A stretch of DNA of 64,000 bases from Pseudomonas oryzihabitans (GTDB lineage: Bacteria > Pseudomonadota > Gammaproteobacteria > Pseudomonadales > Pseudomonadaceae), in contig NZ_CP021645.1 of assembly GCF_006384975.1 (NCBI RefSeq), positions 5,050,001-5,114,000 of the forward strand, in the 5' to 3' direction. Within the stretch, counting starts at the first letter, position 1. Each line of letters starts with the position of its first letter. This document shows, one piece after another, positions 34,753 through 44,107 of this stretch. The translations under genes and the position numbers were made by a program. Below the pieces are notes generated by a model. That model was not told the DNA's origin. It worked only from the letters and a program-made list of their open reading frames with translations, and ran no database searches.

Positions 34753-35340
34753 ATGACGTTGCGCCACCTCAGCCATTGGGTGTTCGACCTGGACGGCACC
34801 CTGACCCTGGCCGTCCACGACTTCGCCGCCATTCGCCGGCACCTGGACATTCCCGAGCAGGCGGACATCCTGCATCACCTGGCCGAGCTGCCCCTCACCG
34901 AACGCGAGGCCAAGCATGCCTGGCTGTTCGAACACGAACGCGAACTGGCCGTGGCGGCCCGCCCGGCGCCGGGGGCGGTGGCCCTGGTGCGCACCCTGCA
35001 CGAGCAGGGCCGCCGCCTGGGTATCCTGACCCGCAATGCCCGCGACCTGGCGTTGTTGACCCTGGCGGCCATCGGGCTGGAAGACTGCTTCGAGCCGGCC
35101 GCCGTACTCGGGCGTGACGAAGCGGCGCCCAAGCCTGATCCGGGTGGTCTGCTGCATCTTGCCGACCTCTGGCAGGTGGCGCCCGGCAGCCTGGTGATGG
35201 TCGGCGATCACCGCTATGACCTGGAGTGTGGCCGGGCGGCGGGGTGCCGCACCTTGCAGGTCAACCAGCCCGGCGATCCCTGGCCGGCGGCCCGTGACCA
35301 GCGCTTCGAGGACTGCCAGGAGCTCTTGTCGGCTCTTTGA
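34753..35340 (+). CDS. HAD-superfamily phosphatase (Gph-like)
   Basis: 195 residues from the ATG at 34753. Motif I HWVFDLDGTLTLAVHDF, helical cap (about 20-75), motif II GILTRNARDL, motif III PKPDPGGLLHLAD, motif IV VMVGDHRYDLECGRAAGC. The DLDGT and GDxxxD pattern predicts a small-molecule phosphatase; substrate unknown. The gene starts 103 bp from the divergent dehalogenase gene. Confidence 0.86.
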   Translation: MTLRHLSHWVFDLDGTLTLAVHDFAAIRRHLDIPEQADILHHLAELPLTEREAKHAWLFEHERELAVAARPAPGAVALVRTLHEQGRRLGILTRNARDLALLTLAAIGLEDCFEPAAVLGRDEAAPKPDPGGLLHLADLWQVAPGSLVMVGDHRYDLECGRAAGCRTLQVNQPGDPWPAARDQRFEDCQELLSAL

Positions 35341-35434
35341 CGCTCGAAAAACGTCCTTTAGGCGCCGAGGGATATGTCCTTCGCTGGTCGGATGGATAAG
35401 ATGCGGTCTTTGGATCAGCCCTGGGGCCAGTCGC

Positions 35435-37621
35435 ATGAGCCTTCCTTCCGCCAGTGATCGACTGCCCTCCGGTGACCTGCGCCAGTACGAGCGCCAGGCG
35501 TTGGAAAGTCTCGCTACCGGGCTGCCGCTGGCCAGGGTCCTGCACTCCCTGATGCAGCGGGTGGAGCGCCTGGCGCAGGTGCGGTTGCATGCCTGCATCC
35601 TGTTGCTCAGCGACGATGGCCGCTTCCTGGAGGATGGCATCGCGCCGAGTCTGCCGGCCGCCTACAGCCAGGATCTCGGGCGGCTGGAGATCGGTCCCCA
35701 GGCCGGTTCCTGCGGCACCGCCGCCTATCGGCGCGAGCCGGTCTACGTCGAGGACATCGCGACCGATCCGCTGTGGGATAACGCCCGCGAGCTGGCGTTG
35801 AAGCATGGTCTGCGCGCCTGCTGGTCGATGCCGATCTTGGCCCTCGATGGCCGGCTGCTGGGCACCTTCGCCAACTACTACCTGGAACCACGGCGCCCCT
35901 CGGCCGCCGAGCGTGATGCCTTCCGCCTGGTTACCGAGACCGCCGCCCTGGCCATCGAGCGCCATCAGGCGGATCGCCAGCTGCGCGAGAGCGAGGACCA
36001 CTATCGGCACCTGGTGGAGCTCAATCCGCAATACACCTGGACCTGCGATCCCACGGGACGCGAGGTGGTCTTCTCGCCGCGCTGGCAGCAGCTGACCGGC
36101 CAGGCCGCGCTGGATAGCGGGACCTTCTGGTCGCTCCTGCATGCGGACGATCGCGCGCTGGCCCGGCAGGCCTGGGAGGCGGCTCTTGGCGCCGGCCAGG
36201 CCTATGACCAGGAACATCGCGTGCGGGTGGCGGACGGTAGCCACTGCTGGATGCGCACCCGCGCCTATCCCCGCCGCGACGAGCACGGCGCAGTGATCCG
36301 CTGGTATGGCACCACCGAAGACATCGACGACCGCCGCGAAGCCGAGGAAGCCCTGCGCCGCGAGCGCGCCACCCTGGAAGTCCAGGTGCAGGCGCGTACC
36401 GCCGAGCTGGAGGCGACCAATCGGCAACTGCGCGAAGAGATGCAGAATCGGGCGCAGGCCGAGGACCTGCTGCGCCAGGCGCAGAAGATGGAAGCGGTCG
36501 GTCAGCTCACCGGTGGCATCGCCCACGATTTCAACAACCTGCTGGCCGGTATCCAGGCCAGCCTGGACCTGCTGCGCCGTCGATTGGACCCGGACGGTCT
36601 CGCGGCGGTCGCCGGCCTGCTGGACACCGCGACCCAGTCGGTGGGCCGCGGCGCCAGTCTCACCCATCGCCTGCTGGCCTTTTCCCGTCGGCAGACGCTG
36701 CTGCCCCAGGCCGTCGACGTGGCCAACCTGATCGGCGATTTCCAGGAAATCCTCCTGCACAGCCTGGGGCCGCAGATTCATTGCCGGCTGGAGCTGGAGG
36801 AGGGACTCTGGCAGGTGGACGCCGATCCCCACCAGTTGGAGAACGCGCTGCTGAACCTGGCCATCAACAGTCGGGATGCCATGCCCGCGGGCGGCACCCT
36901 CACCATCAGCGCCCGTAACTGGGGGCAGCACAGCGCTGGGGCGGCGCTGCCGGTGGGCGACTATCTGTTGATCGAGGTGGGCGACGATGGCGTCGGCATG
37001 GCGCCGGAGGTCCTGGAGCGCGTCTTCGAACCCTTCTTCACCACCAAGCCGGTGGGCCAGGGATCGGGCCTGGGCCTGTCGATGATCTATGGCTTCGTCC
37101 AGCAGTCCCGTGGCCAGGTGATGGTGACCAGCGCACCTGGCCAGGGCTGCCGCGTCAGCCTGCACCTGCCACGCCATCCCGGTACGCCGGCCCTGGCGCC
37201 GGTGAGCGTCGTTGCGGCCAAGGTGGCGCGCGAGCTACCCAGTGCCCGGGTGCTGCTGGTGGAAGACGATGCGGTCATTCGCGGCCTGCTGGTGCAACTG
37301 TTCGACGAACTGGGCTGGCGCTATCGCGATGCCAGCGACGCCGAGTCGGCGCTGGCGGCCCTGCGCGAGGGTGAGGGCTTCGACCTGCTGATCACCGATG
37401 TCGGCCTGCCCGGCCTGAATGGTCGCCTGCTAGCCAATGCCGCCCGTACCCTGCGGCCGAGTCTGCCGGTGCTGTTCATTACCGGCTACGTGAACGATGC
37501 CGAGCCGCAATCCTGCCTGGTTGCCGAGGGGATGCAGGTACTGGCCAAACCCTTCACCCTGGATACCTTCGTCGCCAAGGTCCAGGGGCTGCTGGGGACG
37601 CATCCGGCGCTGAGCCTCTAA
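35435..37621 (+). CDS. Hybrid sensor histidine kinase (GAF-PAS-HisKA-HATPase-REC)
   Basis: 728 residues from the ATG at 35435. No membrane segment, so cytoplasmic. GAF domain (about 15-170; VRLHACILLLSDDGRFLEDG, GPQAGSCGTAAYRREPVYVE), PAS/PAC (about 180-310; YTWTCDPTGREVVFSPRW, RWYGTTEDIDDRREAEE), a coiled coil, HisKA with the phospho-acceptor in GGIAHDFNNLLAG (H364), HATPase with NALLNLAINSRDAMP, GDDGVGMAPEVLERVFEPFF and GSGLGLSMIYGFVQQS, then a REC domain (VLLVEDDAVIRGLLVQL, acceptor D655 in LLITDVGLPG). The HDFNN sequence marks the HWE-like/HisKA NtrB type seen in many hybrid kinases. Cognate partner and signal unknown. Confidence 0.93.
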   Translation: MSLPSASDRLPSGDLRQYERQALESLATGLPLARVLHSLMQRVERLAQVRLHACILLLSDDGRFLEDGIAPSLPAAYSQDLGRLEIGPQAGSCGTAAYRREPVYVEDIATDPLWDNARELALKHGLRACWSMPILALDGRLLGTFANYYLEPRRPSAAERDAFRLVTETAALAIERHQADRQLRESEDHYRHLVELNPQYTWTCDPTGREVVFSPRWQQLTGQAALDSGTFWSLLHADDRALARQAWEAALGAGQAYDQEHRVRVADGSHCWMRTRAYPRRDEHGAVIRWYGTTEDIDDRREAEEALRRERATLEVQVQARTAELEATNRQLREEMQNRAQAEDLLRQAQKMEAVGQLTGGIAHDFNNLLAGIQASLDLLRRRLDPDGLAAVAGLLDTATQSVGRGASLTHRLLAFSRRQTLLPQAVDVANLIGDFQEILLHSLGPQIHCRLELEEGLWQVDADPHQLENALLNLAINSRDAMPAGGTLTISARNWGQHSAGAALPVGDYLLIEVGDDGVGMAPEVLERVFEPFFTTKPVGQGSGLGLSMIYGFVQQSRGQVMVTSAPGQGCRVSLHLPRHPGTPALAPVSVVAAKVARELPSARVLLVEDDAVIRGLLVQLFDELGWRYRDASDAESALAALREGEGFDLLITDVGLPGLNGRLLANAARTLRPSLPVLFITGYVNDAEPQSCLVAEGMQVLAKPFTLDTFVAKVQGLLGTHPALSL

Positions 37622-38619
37622 TTCACGGCGCTGAACAGTGCCTGCCGGCCTTGGGGTGAGGTGAACATGGCATCGCCGTTGTGCCCCACGCCGGGCACCT
37701 CGACCAGTTGCTGGGGCAAGCCGGCATGGCGTGCTTGCAGATAGTGGTAGTAGTTCAAGCCGCGTGCCAGGCGATAGGGGCCCTGGGCCTCGGCGGCGCA
37801 GCTCTTGTCCAGCGCCGGATGCTTGGGGTCGGTGTCTTCCGCGCCCAGCAGATAGGTGATGGCGAGACCCGCGTAGTGCCGCTCCAGCGTGGCTGCGTCG
37901 CGGCCCTCGGCGTAGGCCGGCAGGCCTTGCATGCCGTATTTCCAGGTATTGAAGTCCGGGCAGGTCGCCGCGCCAGCGAAGGGCCCAACATGGCCCTGGG
38001 CATCAGGCCGCTCGGCGTCGAAATAGGCATAGGACGACGGATTGGCCACCACGAACCTCAAGCGGATGCCGCTGCTGGCCAAGGCGCGTTCGCCCTGGCC
38101 GAGCACGGCGTAGCGCTGCACCACTTGGCCGCCGCCGGAATGGCCGGCGATCACCACCTCTTGCAGATTGGGCAACAGCTTGCGATCCGCCAGGTGCGCG
38201 AGCAGGGCGTCGAACACCGCGAAACTGCTCAGCGGCCTTGGCCCGATAGCCGGCTCACCACCCATCCAGGCATTGCCCTGCCAGCGCAGCAGATCGTCCG
38301 GCAGGTGATGGCGTTTGACGTCCTGTTCGTTCAAGAACTGCGGCGCGATGACCAGGGTATCGGCGCTGGCGCCCGCCGCCTGGGTGGCGGTCTCGCCGGA
38401 GCGAAAATAGGTGGCGGCGTTGCGCAGGCGGCCATGGACGATCACCAGGGCGCGGCGGATTTCCGGATGTGGCTGATTCCAGTCGGTGGAGAGCTGCAGC
38501 GCGGCCTGGGCCGCCCCGAGCGGCAAGCGGTCGTCGACGATGCGGGCGACGCCCTCGTGTGGCGCCGCCAGCGCTGAGCCGAAGACCAGGGACAGGCACA
38601 GCGCGAGCAAAGGACGCAT
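37618..38619 (-). CDS. Secreted alpha/beta hydrolase-like protein
   Basis: 333 residues with signal peptide MRPLLALCLSLVFGSALAAP. Alpha/beta hydrolase features: RALVIVHGRLRNAATYF near the N-terminus (oxyanion region), the nucleophile elbow VVIAGHSGGGQVVQRYA (G-H-S-G-G) and the late histidine in VPGVGHNGDAMFTS. Periplasmic or secreted. Substrate unknown. Its stop overlaps the end of the convergent hybrid kinase gene. It lies 18 nt downstream of the metallopeptidase gene, suggesting one transcript. Confidence 0.84.
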   Translation of the reverse strand: MRPLLALCLSLVFGSALAAPHEGVARIVDDRLPLGAAQAALQLSTDWNQPHPEIRRALVIVHGRLRNAATYFRSGETATQAAGASADTLVIAPQFLNEQDVKRHHLPDDLLRWQGNAWMGGEPAIGPRPLSSFAVFDALLAHLADRKLLPNLQEVVIAGHSGGGQVVQRYAVLGQGERALASSGIRLRFVVANPSSYAYFDAERPDAQGHVGPFAGAATCPDFNTWKYGMQGLPAYAEGRDAATLERHYAGLAITYLLGAEDTDPKHPALDKSCAAEAQGPYRLARGLNYYHYLQARHAGLPQQLVEVPGVGHNGDAMFTSPQGRQALFSAVN

Positions 38620-38637
38620 CGACGAACTCCCAGCAGG

Positions 38638-39498
38638 TCAGAGCGCCTGCGTAGCGAAGGTGTTGCAGCTTTCCACCTTGCCACTGTCGAAGCCGGTGCG
38701 GAACCACTTCACCCGCTGCGCCGAGCTGCCATGGGTGAAGGAATCCGGCACCACGCGCCCCTGGGCCTGGCGTTGCAGGCGATCGTCACCGATGGCATTG
38801 GCCGCGTTCAAGGCCTTTTCGAGGTCGCCCGGTTCCAGCCAGTTCAGCCGCTGCTGGGAGTCGTGGGCCCAGACGCCGGCGTAGCAGTCGGCCTGCAGCT
38901 CCAGGCGGACCGACAGGCCGGTGGCACCCTCGGTAGGGATGCCCCGGCGGCGCGCCGCTTCCATCTTGCCCGTGGTACCGGTGAGGTTCTGCACGTGGTG
39001 CCCAACCTCATGGGCGATGACGTAGGCGCGGGCGAAGTCGCCGTCGGCGCCGAAGCGCTGCTGCAATTCCTGGAAGAAAGACAGATCCAGATAGACCTTG
39101 CCATCCACCGGGCAATAGAAGGGGCCGCTGGCCGCGGTGGCGCCGCCGCAACCGGATTGCACCTGGCCGTTGAACAGCACCAGCTTGGGCGGCTGGTACT
39201 GCTCGCCATGGGCCTGGAAGATGCGCGTCCAGGTATTCTCGGTTTCACCCAGTACCGTGCGCACGAAATCCACCTGCTGGGTATTGGCCGGGGTGGTGTT
39301 CTGCTGCTGGGTAGGCGCGCCCTGGTCGCTGAGGCTGATCAGAGTGCCGAGGATCTGCGTCGGGCTCTGGCCGCTGAGCAGGCCGAACACCACCACGATG
39401 GCCACGCCGCCTAGGCCCAGGCCACCGCCGATCTTCAGGCCGCGTCCGCCGCTGGCCTGTTCCACGTTGTCGCTACGTTGTCCCTTGTCCCATTGCAT
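38638..39498 (-). CDS. Neutral zinc metallopeptidase (YpfJ family), membrane-anchored
   Basis: 286 residues. One N-terminal transmembrane helix (LGLGGVAIVVVFGLLSGQ, about 26-44) after a short cytoplasmic start MQWDKGQRSDNVEQASGGRG, so the rest is likely periplasmic. The zinc site AYVIAHEVGHHVQNLTG (HExxH variant HEVGH) is intact, followed by LQADCYAGVWAHDSQ with the third ligand region. Also FYCPVDGKVYLDLSFFQELQ. Physiological role unclear in the family. Confidence 0.9.
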   Translation of the reverse strand: MQWDKGQRSDNVEQASGGRGLKIGGGLGLGGVAIVVVFGLLSGQSPTQILGTLISLSDQGAPTQQQNTTPANTQQVDFVRTVLGETENTWTRIFQAHGEQYQPPKLVLFNGQVQSGCGGATAASGPFYCPVDGKVYLDLSFFQELQQRFGADGDFARAYVIAHEVGHHVQNLTGTTGKMEAARRRGIPTEGATGLSVRLELQADCYAGVWAHDSQQRLNWLEPGDLEKALNAANAIGDDRLQRQAQGRVVPDSFTHGSSAQRVKWFRTGFDSGKVESCNTFATQAL

Positions 39499-39616
39499 GG
39501 CGGCCGCCTCGTCATTGTCGTCATCGCTAGGACCGCAGGGCGCGCCAAAAATGCGTTACCGGACATGACAACGCCCGCGACGGGCGCGGGCGTGGTCGGC
39601 GGAGCGGAGCGCGGGA

Positions 39617-40684
39617 TCAGGCCGCGGTCTGGCCCTGCTTGAGGCTTTGCATGTCGATCACGAAGCGGTACTTCACATCGCTCTTGAGCATGCGCTCATA
39701 GGCGTCGTTGATGTCCTGGATGGCGATCTGCTCGATGTCCGAGACGATGCCGTGCTTGGCGCAGAAGTCCAGCATCTCCTGGGTCTCGCGGATGCCGCCG
39801 ATGAGCGAGCCGGCCAGTTGGCGGCGCTTCATCACCAGGTTGAACACGCTGGGCGCCGGGTGCGGCTCGGCGGGTACGCCGACCAGGGTCATGGTGCCGT
39901 CCCACTTGAGCAGCGTGAGGAAGGCATCCAGGTTGTGCGGCGCGGCCACGGTGTTGAGGATGAAGTCGAAGCTACCTAGGTGGGCGGCCATCTCGTCTTC
40001 GTTCTTCGACACCACCACCTCGTCGGCGCCCAGGCGCAGGGCGTCGTCCTTCTTGCCCGCGCTGGTGGTGAAGAGCACCACGTGGGCACCCATGGCGTGG
40101 GCGATCTTCACGCCCATGTGGCCCAGGCCACCCAGGCCGACGATGCCGACCTTCTTGCCCGGACCGACCTTCCAGTGGGCCAGCGGCGAATAGGTGGTGA
40201 TGCCGGCGCACAGCAGCGGCGCCACGGCGGCCAGGTTCTCGGTATGGCTCACCTTGAGCACGAACTTCTCGTTGACCACGATGTGGTCGGAGTAGCCGCC
40301 CTGGGTGTTTTCGCTGCCACCGTAGAGGTTGCCGTTGTAGGTACCGGTGAAGCCGTTCTCGCAGTAGGACTCCTCGCCGGCGTCACAGGGGGCGCAGTGC
40401 TGGCAGCTGTCGACCATGCAGCCGACGCCGACGGTGTCGCCGACCTTGAAGTTCTTCACGTGGGCACCGACCGCGGTCACCTTGCCGACGATCTCGTGGC
40501 CCGGTACGGACGGATAGAGGGTGTTGTTCCACTCGTTGCGCGCGGTGTGCAGGTCCGAATGGCAGACGCCGCAGAAGAGGATGTCGATCTGCACGTCGTG
40601 GGCACCCGGTTCGCGCCGCTCGAAAGCGTAGGGCGCCAGGGGCTGGTCGGCGGACTGGGCAGCGTAGCCTTGGGCTTGGCTCAT
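39617..40684 (-). CDS. Zinc-dependent NAD(P) alcohol/aldehyde dehydrogenase (YahK/CAD type)
   Basis: 355 residues from the ATG at 40684 (GAGG 6 nt upstream; an ATG 12 nt earlier is less likely). MDR-family enzyme: catalytic zinc in CGVCHSDLHTARNEW and PGHEIVGKVTAVG, structural zinc cysteines in CQHCAPCDAGEESYC, cofactor motif VGIVGLGGLGHMGVKIAHAM, and VPAEPHPAPSVFNLVMKRRQ. Matches the broad-specificity cinnamyl-alcohol-type aldehyde reductases. Downstream is a GC hairpin (39571-39593) without a clear T run. Confidence 0.92.
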   Translation of the reverse strand: MSQAQGYAAQSADQPLAPYAFERREPGAHDVQIDILFCGVCHSDLHTARNEWNNTLYPSVPGHEIVGKVTAVGAHVKNFKVGDTVGVGCMVDSCQHCAPCDAGEESYCENGFTGTYNGNLYGGSENTQGGYSDHIVVNEKFVLKVSHTENLAAVAPLLCAGITTYSPLAHWKVGPGKKVGIVGLGGLGHMGVKIAHAMGAHVVLFTTSAGKKDDALRLGADEVVVSKNEDEMAAHLGSFDFILNTVAAPHNLDAFLTLLKWDGTMTLVGVPAEPHPAPSVFNLVMKRRQLAGSLIGGIRETQEMLDFCAKHGIVSDIEQIAIQDINDAYERMLKSDVKYRFVIDMQSLKQGQTAA

Positions 40685-40910
40685 GAGATACCTCATCTAG
40701 ATGGTGGAACGGGGCGGCCAGGTTGGCCCGGCCGAATAGCGAACCGGTGATCCTGCGGAGCCAGAGTCCGCGGGGCCAATCGATCGTCTCGATAATCGTC
40801 ATGCCGCCCATCGATGGAACTCGGGCGGCCAGGGATACGATGTTTTACGACTAGGGTTCCCCTGGCGATGTTCCCGCACCGATCCGTCTGCCCCTGGGCA
40901 GCCGTCGCTC

Positions 40911-41843
40911 TCAGCGCGCCAGCCGTGGCGCTACCGTGGACAACAGCCGGGTGGCCAGGTGGTCGAGCAGCACGCGGACCCGCGGCAGCGTTTCACGGCT
41001 GCGCGGCCACACCAGATTGATCGGCAGGCCGTCGACGGCGAGATCCGGCAAGACATCCACCAAGGCGCCACTGGCCAGGTGCTCGGCGATCAGCCAGGTC
41101 GGCAACTGGGCGATGCCGTGGCCGGCCAGGGCTGCCAGCACCTCGCCTTCGCCGTCGCCTACCGCCAGGCGTGGACTGAACACCCAGCGTTCGAGATCGC
41201 CCGGCTGCTCGCCACGCAGATGCCAGGGGCTGACCAGGCCGTCGGCCTGGCGAAAGCCGATGCACTGGTGCTCGGAGAGGTCGGCGGCGCACTGCGGATG
41301 ACCCTGACGGGCGAGATAGGCCGGGGCGGCGCAGAACACCTGGCGTTGGGTGCCCAGGTAGCGATGCCCCAGACTGGCCGGCCAGGCGTCGGAACCGCCG
41401 ATGCGCACCAGGATATCGATGCCCTCGTGGACGGGATCGACGAAGCGATCCGAGAAGGACAGGTCCGGTTGCAGCAGGGGATAGCGATGCAGCGCCTCCA
41501 GCAGCACCGGCAGCACGTGCAGGCGGCCGTAGGAGGCGGGCAGGTCGATGCGGACCCGGCCATGGGGTTCGCCGTCCTGGGTGGTCAGGCCCAGCTCGGC
41601 CTGCTCCAGTTCGGCCAGCACCGCCGTGCAGGTGCGATAGAAGCTGGCGCCGGCCTCGGTCAGCGTCAGCCGCCGGGTGGTGCGCTGGAACAGCCGCACG
41701 CCCAGCCGCTCCTCCAGCCGGGCCACGCTCTTGCCGATGGCCGAGCCGGTGAGATTGAGCCGCTCGCCAGCAGCGGTGAAGCTGCCGAGATCGGCCACGG
41801 TGACGAAGACGTCGAGCCCCTTGAGGCGTTCGGAGGAATACAA
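40911..41843 (-). CDS. LysR-family transcriptional regulator
   Basis: 310 residues. HTH: LKGLDVFVTVADLGSFTAAG, LNLTGSAIGKSVARLEERLG, LFQRTTRRLTLTEAG. Effector domain: GRVRIDLPASYGRLHVLPVL, VHEGIDILVRIGGSDAWPAS, VLAALAGHGIAQLPTWLI, characteristic of the large AaeR/DmlR-like group. Divergent from the SDR gene at 42008 (165 bp apart), which is its likely target. Confidence 0.88.
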   Translation of the reverse strand: MYSSERLKGLDVFVTVADLGSFTAAGERLNLTGSAIGKSVARLEERLGVRLFQRTTRRLTLTEAGASFYRTCTAVLAELEQAELGLTTQDGEPHGRVRIDLPASYGRLHVLPVLLEALHRYPLLQPDLSFSDRFVDPVHEGIDILVRIGGSDAWPASLGHRYLGTQRQVFCAAPAYLARQGHPQCAADLSEHQCIGFRQADGLVSPWHLRGEQPGDLERWVFSPRLAVGDGEGEVLAALAGHGIAQLPTWLIAEHLASGALVDVLPDLAVDGLPINLVWPRSRETLPRVRVLLDHLATRLLSTVAPRLAR

Positions 41844-42007
41844 GGCAGGCTCCTGATTGCGGAATCCAATTCCCGTCAGAGGGGAATTTTTACCCAGGAT
41901 ACGCCGTTAATTCTCCAATAGGCTGGAGTCATCCATCCCTCGCGACACTCCCTTATTCATACGCCCGCATCTCTTGCAGGCCGTCGCCCATTTCTCTCGG
42001 AGGTTTC

Positions 42008-43072
42008 ATGCGTAAAGGCACCGCTCTCATCGTCGGCGTGACCGGCATTTCCGGCTACAACCTGGCCCACACCCTGGTCGCCTCCGGCTGGACCGTCTAC
42101 GGCCTGGCGCGCAAGCCGGTGGAGCAGGAAGGCGTCATCCCGGTCGCCGCCGATCTACTGGACGCCGAGGCCACCCGCCAGGCACTGGCCGGCCTGCCGA
42201 TCAGCCATGTGTTCTTCTGCACCTGGACCCGCCGCGCCACCGAGAAGGAAAACGTCGAGGCCAACGGCGCCATGATGGACAACCTCTGCCAGGCGCTGGA
42301 CGGCGCGCCTTTGCAGCATCTGGCGCTGGTCACCGGCACCAAGCACTACCTGGGCTCCTTCGAGGAATACGGCAGTGGCAAGGCGGAAACCCCCTTCCGC
42401 GAAAGCGAACCACGCCAGGCCGGCGCCAACTTCTACTACACCCTGGAAGACATCCTCTTCGCCGCTGCCGAGCGCCATGGCTTCGGCTGGAGCGTGCACC
42501 GCTCGCACAGCATGATCGGCCAGGCCAAGGGCACCAACGCCATGAACATGGGCCTGACCCTGGCGGTCTATGCCTCGCTGTGCAAGGCCACCGGCCAGCC
42601 CTTCGTCTTCCCCGGTTCCCGTACCCAGTGGGACGGCCTGACCGACGTCACCGATGCCAGCCTCTTGGCCGAGCAACTGGAATGGGCAGCCCTGGCACCG
42701 GCGGCGCGCAACCAGGCGTTCAACACCGTCAATGGCGACGTCTTCCGCTGGCGCTGGTTGTGGGGTGAGATCGCCGCCTTCTTCGAGCTGGAGCCGGCGC
42801 CCTATCCCGAGCAGCCCATGCCGCTGGAAGCGCGGCTGAAGGACGTGGCGCCGGCGCAATGGCGCAAGCTGGCCGAGGAACATGGCCTGGTAGAGCACGA
42901 CGTCGACAAGCTCGCCTCCTGGTGGCACAGCGACGCCGACCTGGGCCGCGAGATCGAGTGCCTCAACGACATGACCAAGAGCCGCGACCTAGGGTTCTTC
43001 GGCTATCGCGACACCCGGGCGAGCTTCCTCGACCTCTTCACCCGGTTGCGGGCGCAACGCCTGATTCCCTGA
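42008..43072 (+). CDS. SDR-family oxidoreductase of the PRISE type
   Basis: 354 residues. N-terminal NADP motif ALIVGVTGISGYNLAHTLVA (about 6-25), the FFCTWTRRATEKENVEANG segment, TGTKHYLGSFEEYG (catalytic Lys) and FYYTLEDILFAAAER (catalytic Tyr), then WSVHRSHSMIGQAKGTNAMN. These match the progesterone 5-beta-reductase/iridoid synthase-like group, which reduces enones with NADPH; bacterial substrates are unknown. AGGAGG-like GGAGG at 41999-42003 supports the ATG. Probably controlled by the divergent LysR. Confidence 0.88.
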   Translation: MRKGTALIVGVTGISGYNLAHTLVASGWTVYGLARKPVEQEGVIPVAADLLDAEATRQALAGLPISHVFFCTWTRRATEKENVEANGAMMDNLCQALDGAPLQHLALVTGTKHYLGSFEEYGSGKAETPFRESEPRQAGANFYYTLEDILFAAAERHGFGWSVHRSHSMIGQAKGTNAMNMGLTLAVYASLCKATGQPFVFPGSRTQWDGLTDVTDASLLAEQLEWAALAPAARNQAFNTVNGDVFRWRWLWGEIAAFFELEPAPYPEQPMPLEARLKDVAPAQWRKLAEEHGLVEHDVDKLASWWHSDADLGREIECLNDMTKSRDLGFFGYRDTRASFLDLFTRLRAQRLIP

Positions 43073-43172
43073 GCCGCTCTGATCCGCCCGTTCGCATTGG
43101 TTTATGCGACGGGTGGTTTTCAGTCCTGAACTCGGGGTGCAGAATGCGACATCTTGTCGCAGGATGCGCCCC

Positions 43173-43943
43173 ATGTTCGATTCGCTGTCCGCTCTGCTGC
43201 CGGCCTTTGGTCCGCTCGACTGGTTATGCGTCGAAGCCATCCTGGTGCTGGCCTATCTGATCTTCGGCGTCGCGGGTTTCGGCAGCGCCCTGGTCGCCGG
43301 TCCCTTGCTCACCAGCTGGCTGCCACTGTCACGCATCGTCCCGCTCCTGGTCCTGCTGGATTTCCTCGCCTCCTTCCACAACTGGTTGCCGGATCGCCGC
43401 GCCATCGCCGGCCGCGAACTCCAGCGCCTGCTGCCCATGCTGCTGCTCGGCGCCGCGCTGGGCACCTACCTGCTGCTGCGCACCGATGCCCGCCTGCTGA
43501 TGCTCTGGCTGGGGCTGTTCGTGGTGGCCTATTCGACCTACAGCCTGCTGTCGCCCAAGGGCTTTCGCCAGCTGGCACCGGCCTGGTCGATTCCCGCGGG
43601 CAGCGTCGGCGGCCTGTGCGGGGCCCTGTTCGGTAGCGGTGGCTTTCTCTATGCGCTCTATCTCAATGGTCGCCTGCAGGACAAGAACGCCATCCGCGGC
43701 ACCCAGAGTTTCCTGATCGGCTGCAGCGCCGCCATCCGCATCACCCTGCTGCTGATCGCCGGTGCCTACAGCGATGGCAGCCTCTTGCTGCTCGCCCTCT
43801 GCCTGTTGCCGGCCATGCTGCTTGGCGGCTGGATCGGCCGCCACCTGCAGCGCCGGCTGTCGCGGGAACGCTTCACCCGGCTGGTGACCTGGTTGGTGTT
43901 GGTGTCGGGCGTGACCTTGATTGTGCGGTATTTGGCAGGGTAG
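43173..43943 (+). CDS. TSUP-family permease (sulfite exporter TauE/SafE type)
   Basis: 256 residues from the ATG at 43173 (AGGA 8 nt upstream; ATG at 43164 also in frame). Seven to eight helices: CVEAILVLAYLIFGVAGFGS, LVAGPLLTSWLPLSRIVPLL, LLPMLLLGAALGTYLLL, LLMLWLGLFVVAYSTYSLL, AGSVGGLCGALFGSGGFLYA, LLLIAGAYSDGSLLLLALCL. The internal G-FGS and GSGG repeats are TSUP motifs. Substrate, probably a small sulfur or carboxylate anion, not determined. Confidence 0.88.
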   Translation: MFDSLSALLPAFGPLDWLCVEAILVLAYLIFGVAGFGSALVAGPLLTSWLPLSRIVPLLVLLDFLASFHNWLPDRRAIAGRELQRLLPMLLLGAALGTYLLLRTDARLLMLWLGLFVVAYSTYSLLSPKGFRQLAPAWSIPAGSVGGLCGALFGSGGFLYALYLNGRLQDKNAIRGTQSFLIGCSAAIRITLLLIAGAYSDGSLLLLALCLLPAMLLGGWIGRHLQRRLSRERFTRLVTWLVLVSGVTLIVRYLAG

Positions 43944-43968
43944 AGCATCCCAAGGTCGCGACGGTCCC

Positions 43969-44053
43969 GTAGGTTGGGTTGAGACAGTTTTATCGTCGAA
44001 GCCCAACGAGGCCGGCCCCCGTGTTGGGCTTCGCTACGCTCAACCCAACCTAC
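43969..44053. repeat. GTAGGTTGGG long palindrome, copy 3
   Basis: GTAGGTTGGGTTGAG (43969) and CTCAACCCAACCTAC (ends 44053) with the inner CGAAGCCCAAC/GTTGGGCTTCG pair, same plan as the copies at 17043 and 23817. Lies between convergent genes. Confidence 0.7.
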
Positions 44054-44060
44054 CGGACCA

Positions 44061-44097
44061 GCCCCCTCTCCCTTTGGGAGAGGGTTGGGGTGAGGGC
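44061..44097. repeat. CCCTCTCCC/GGGAGAGGG hairpin repeat
   Basis: CCCCCTCTCCCTTTGGGAGA followed by GGGTTGGGGTGAGGG is the inverse-orientation copy of the repeat at 23701-23733. It directly follows the GTAGGTTGGG palindrome and lies 11 bp before the stop of the dehydrogenase gene. Confidence 0.6.
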
Positions 44098-44107
44098 GAC
44101 GTTGGGC

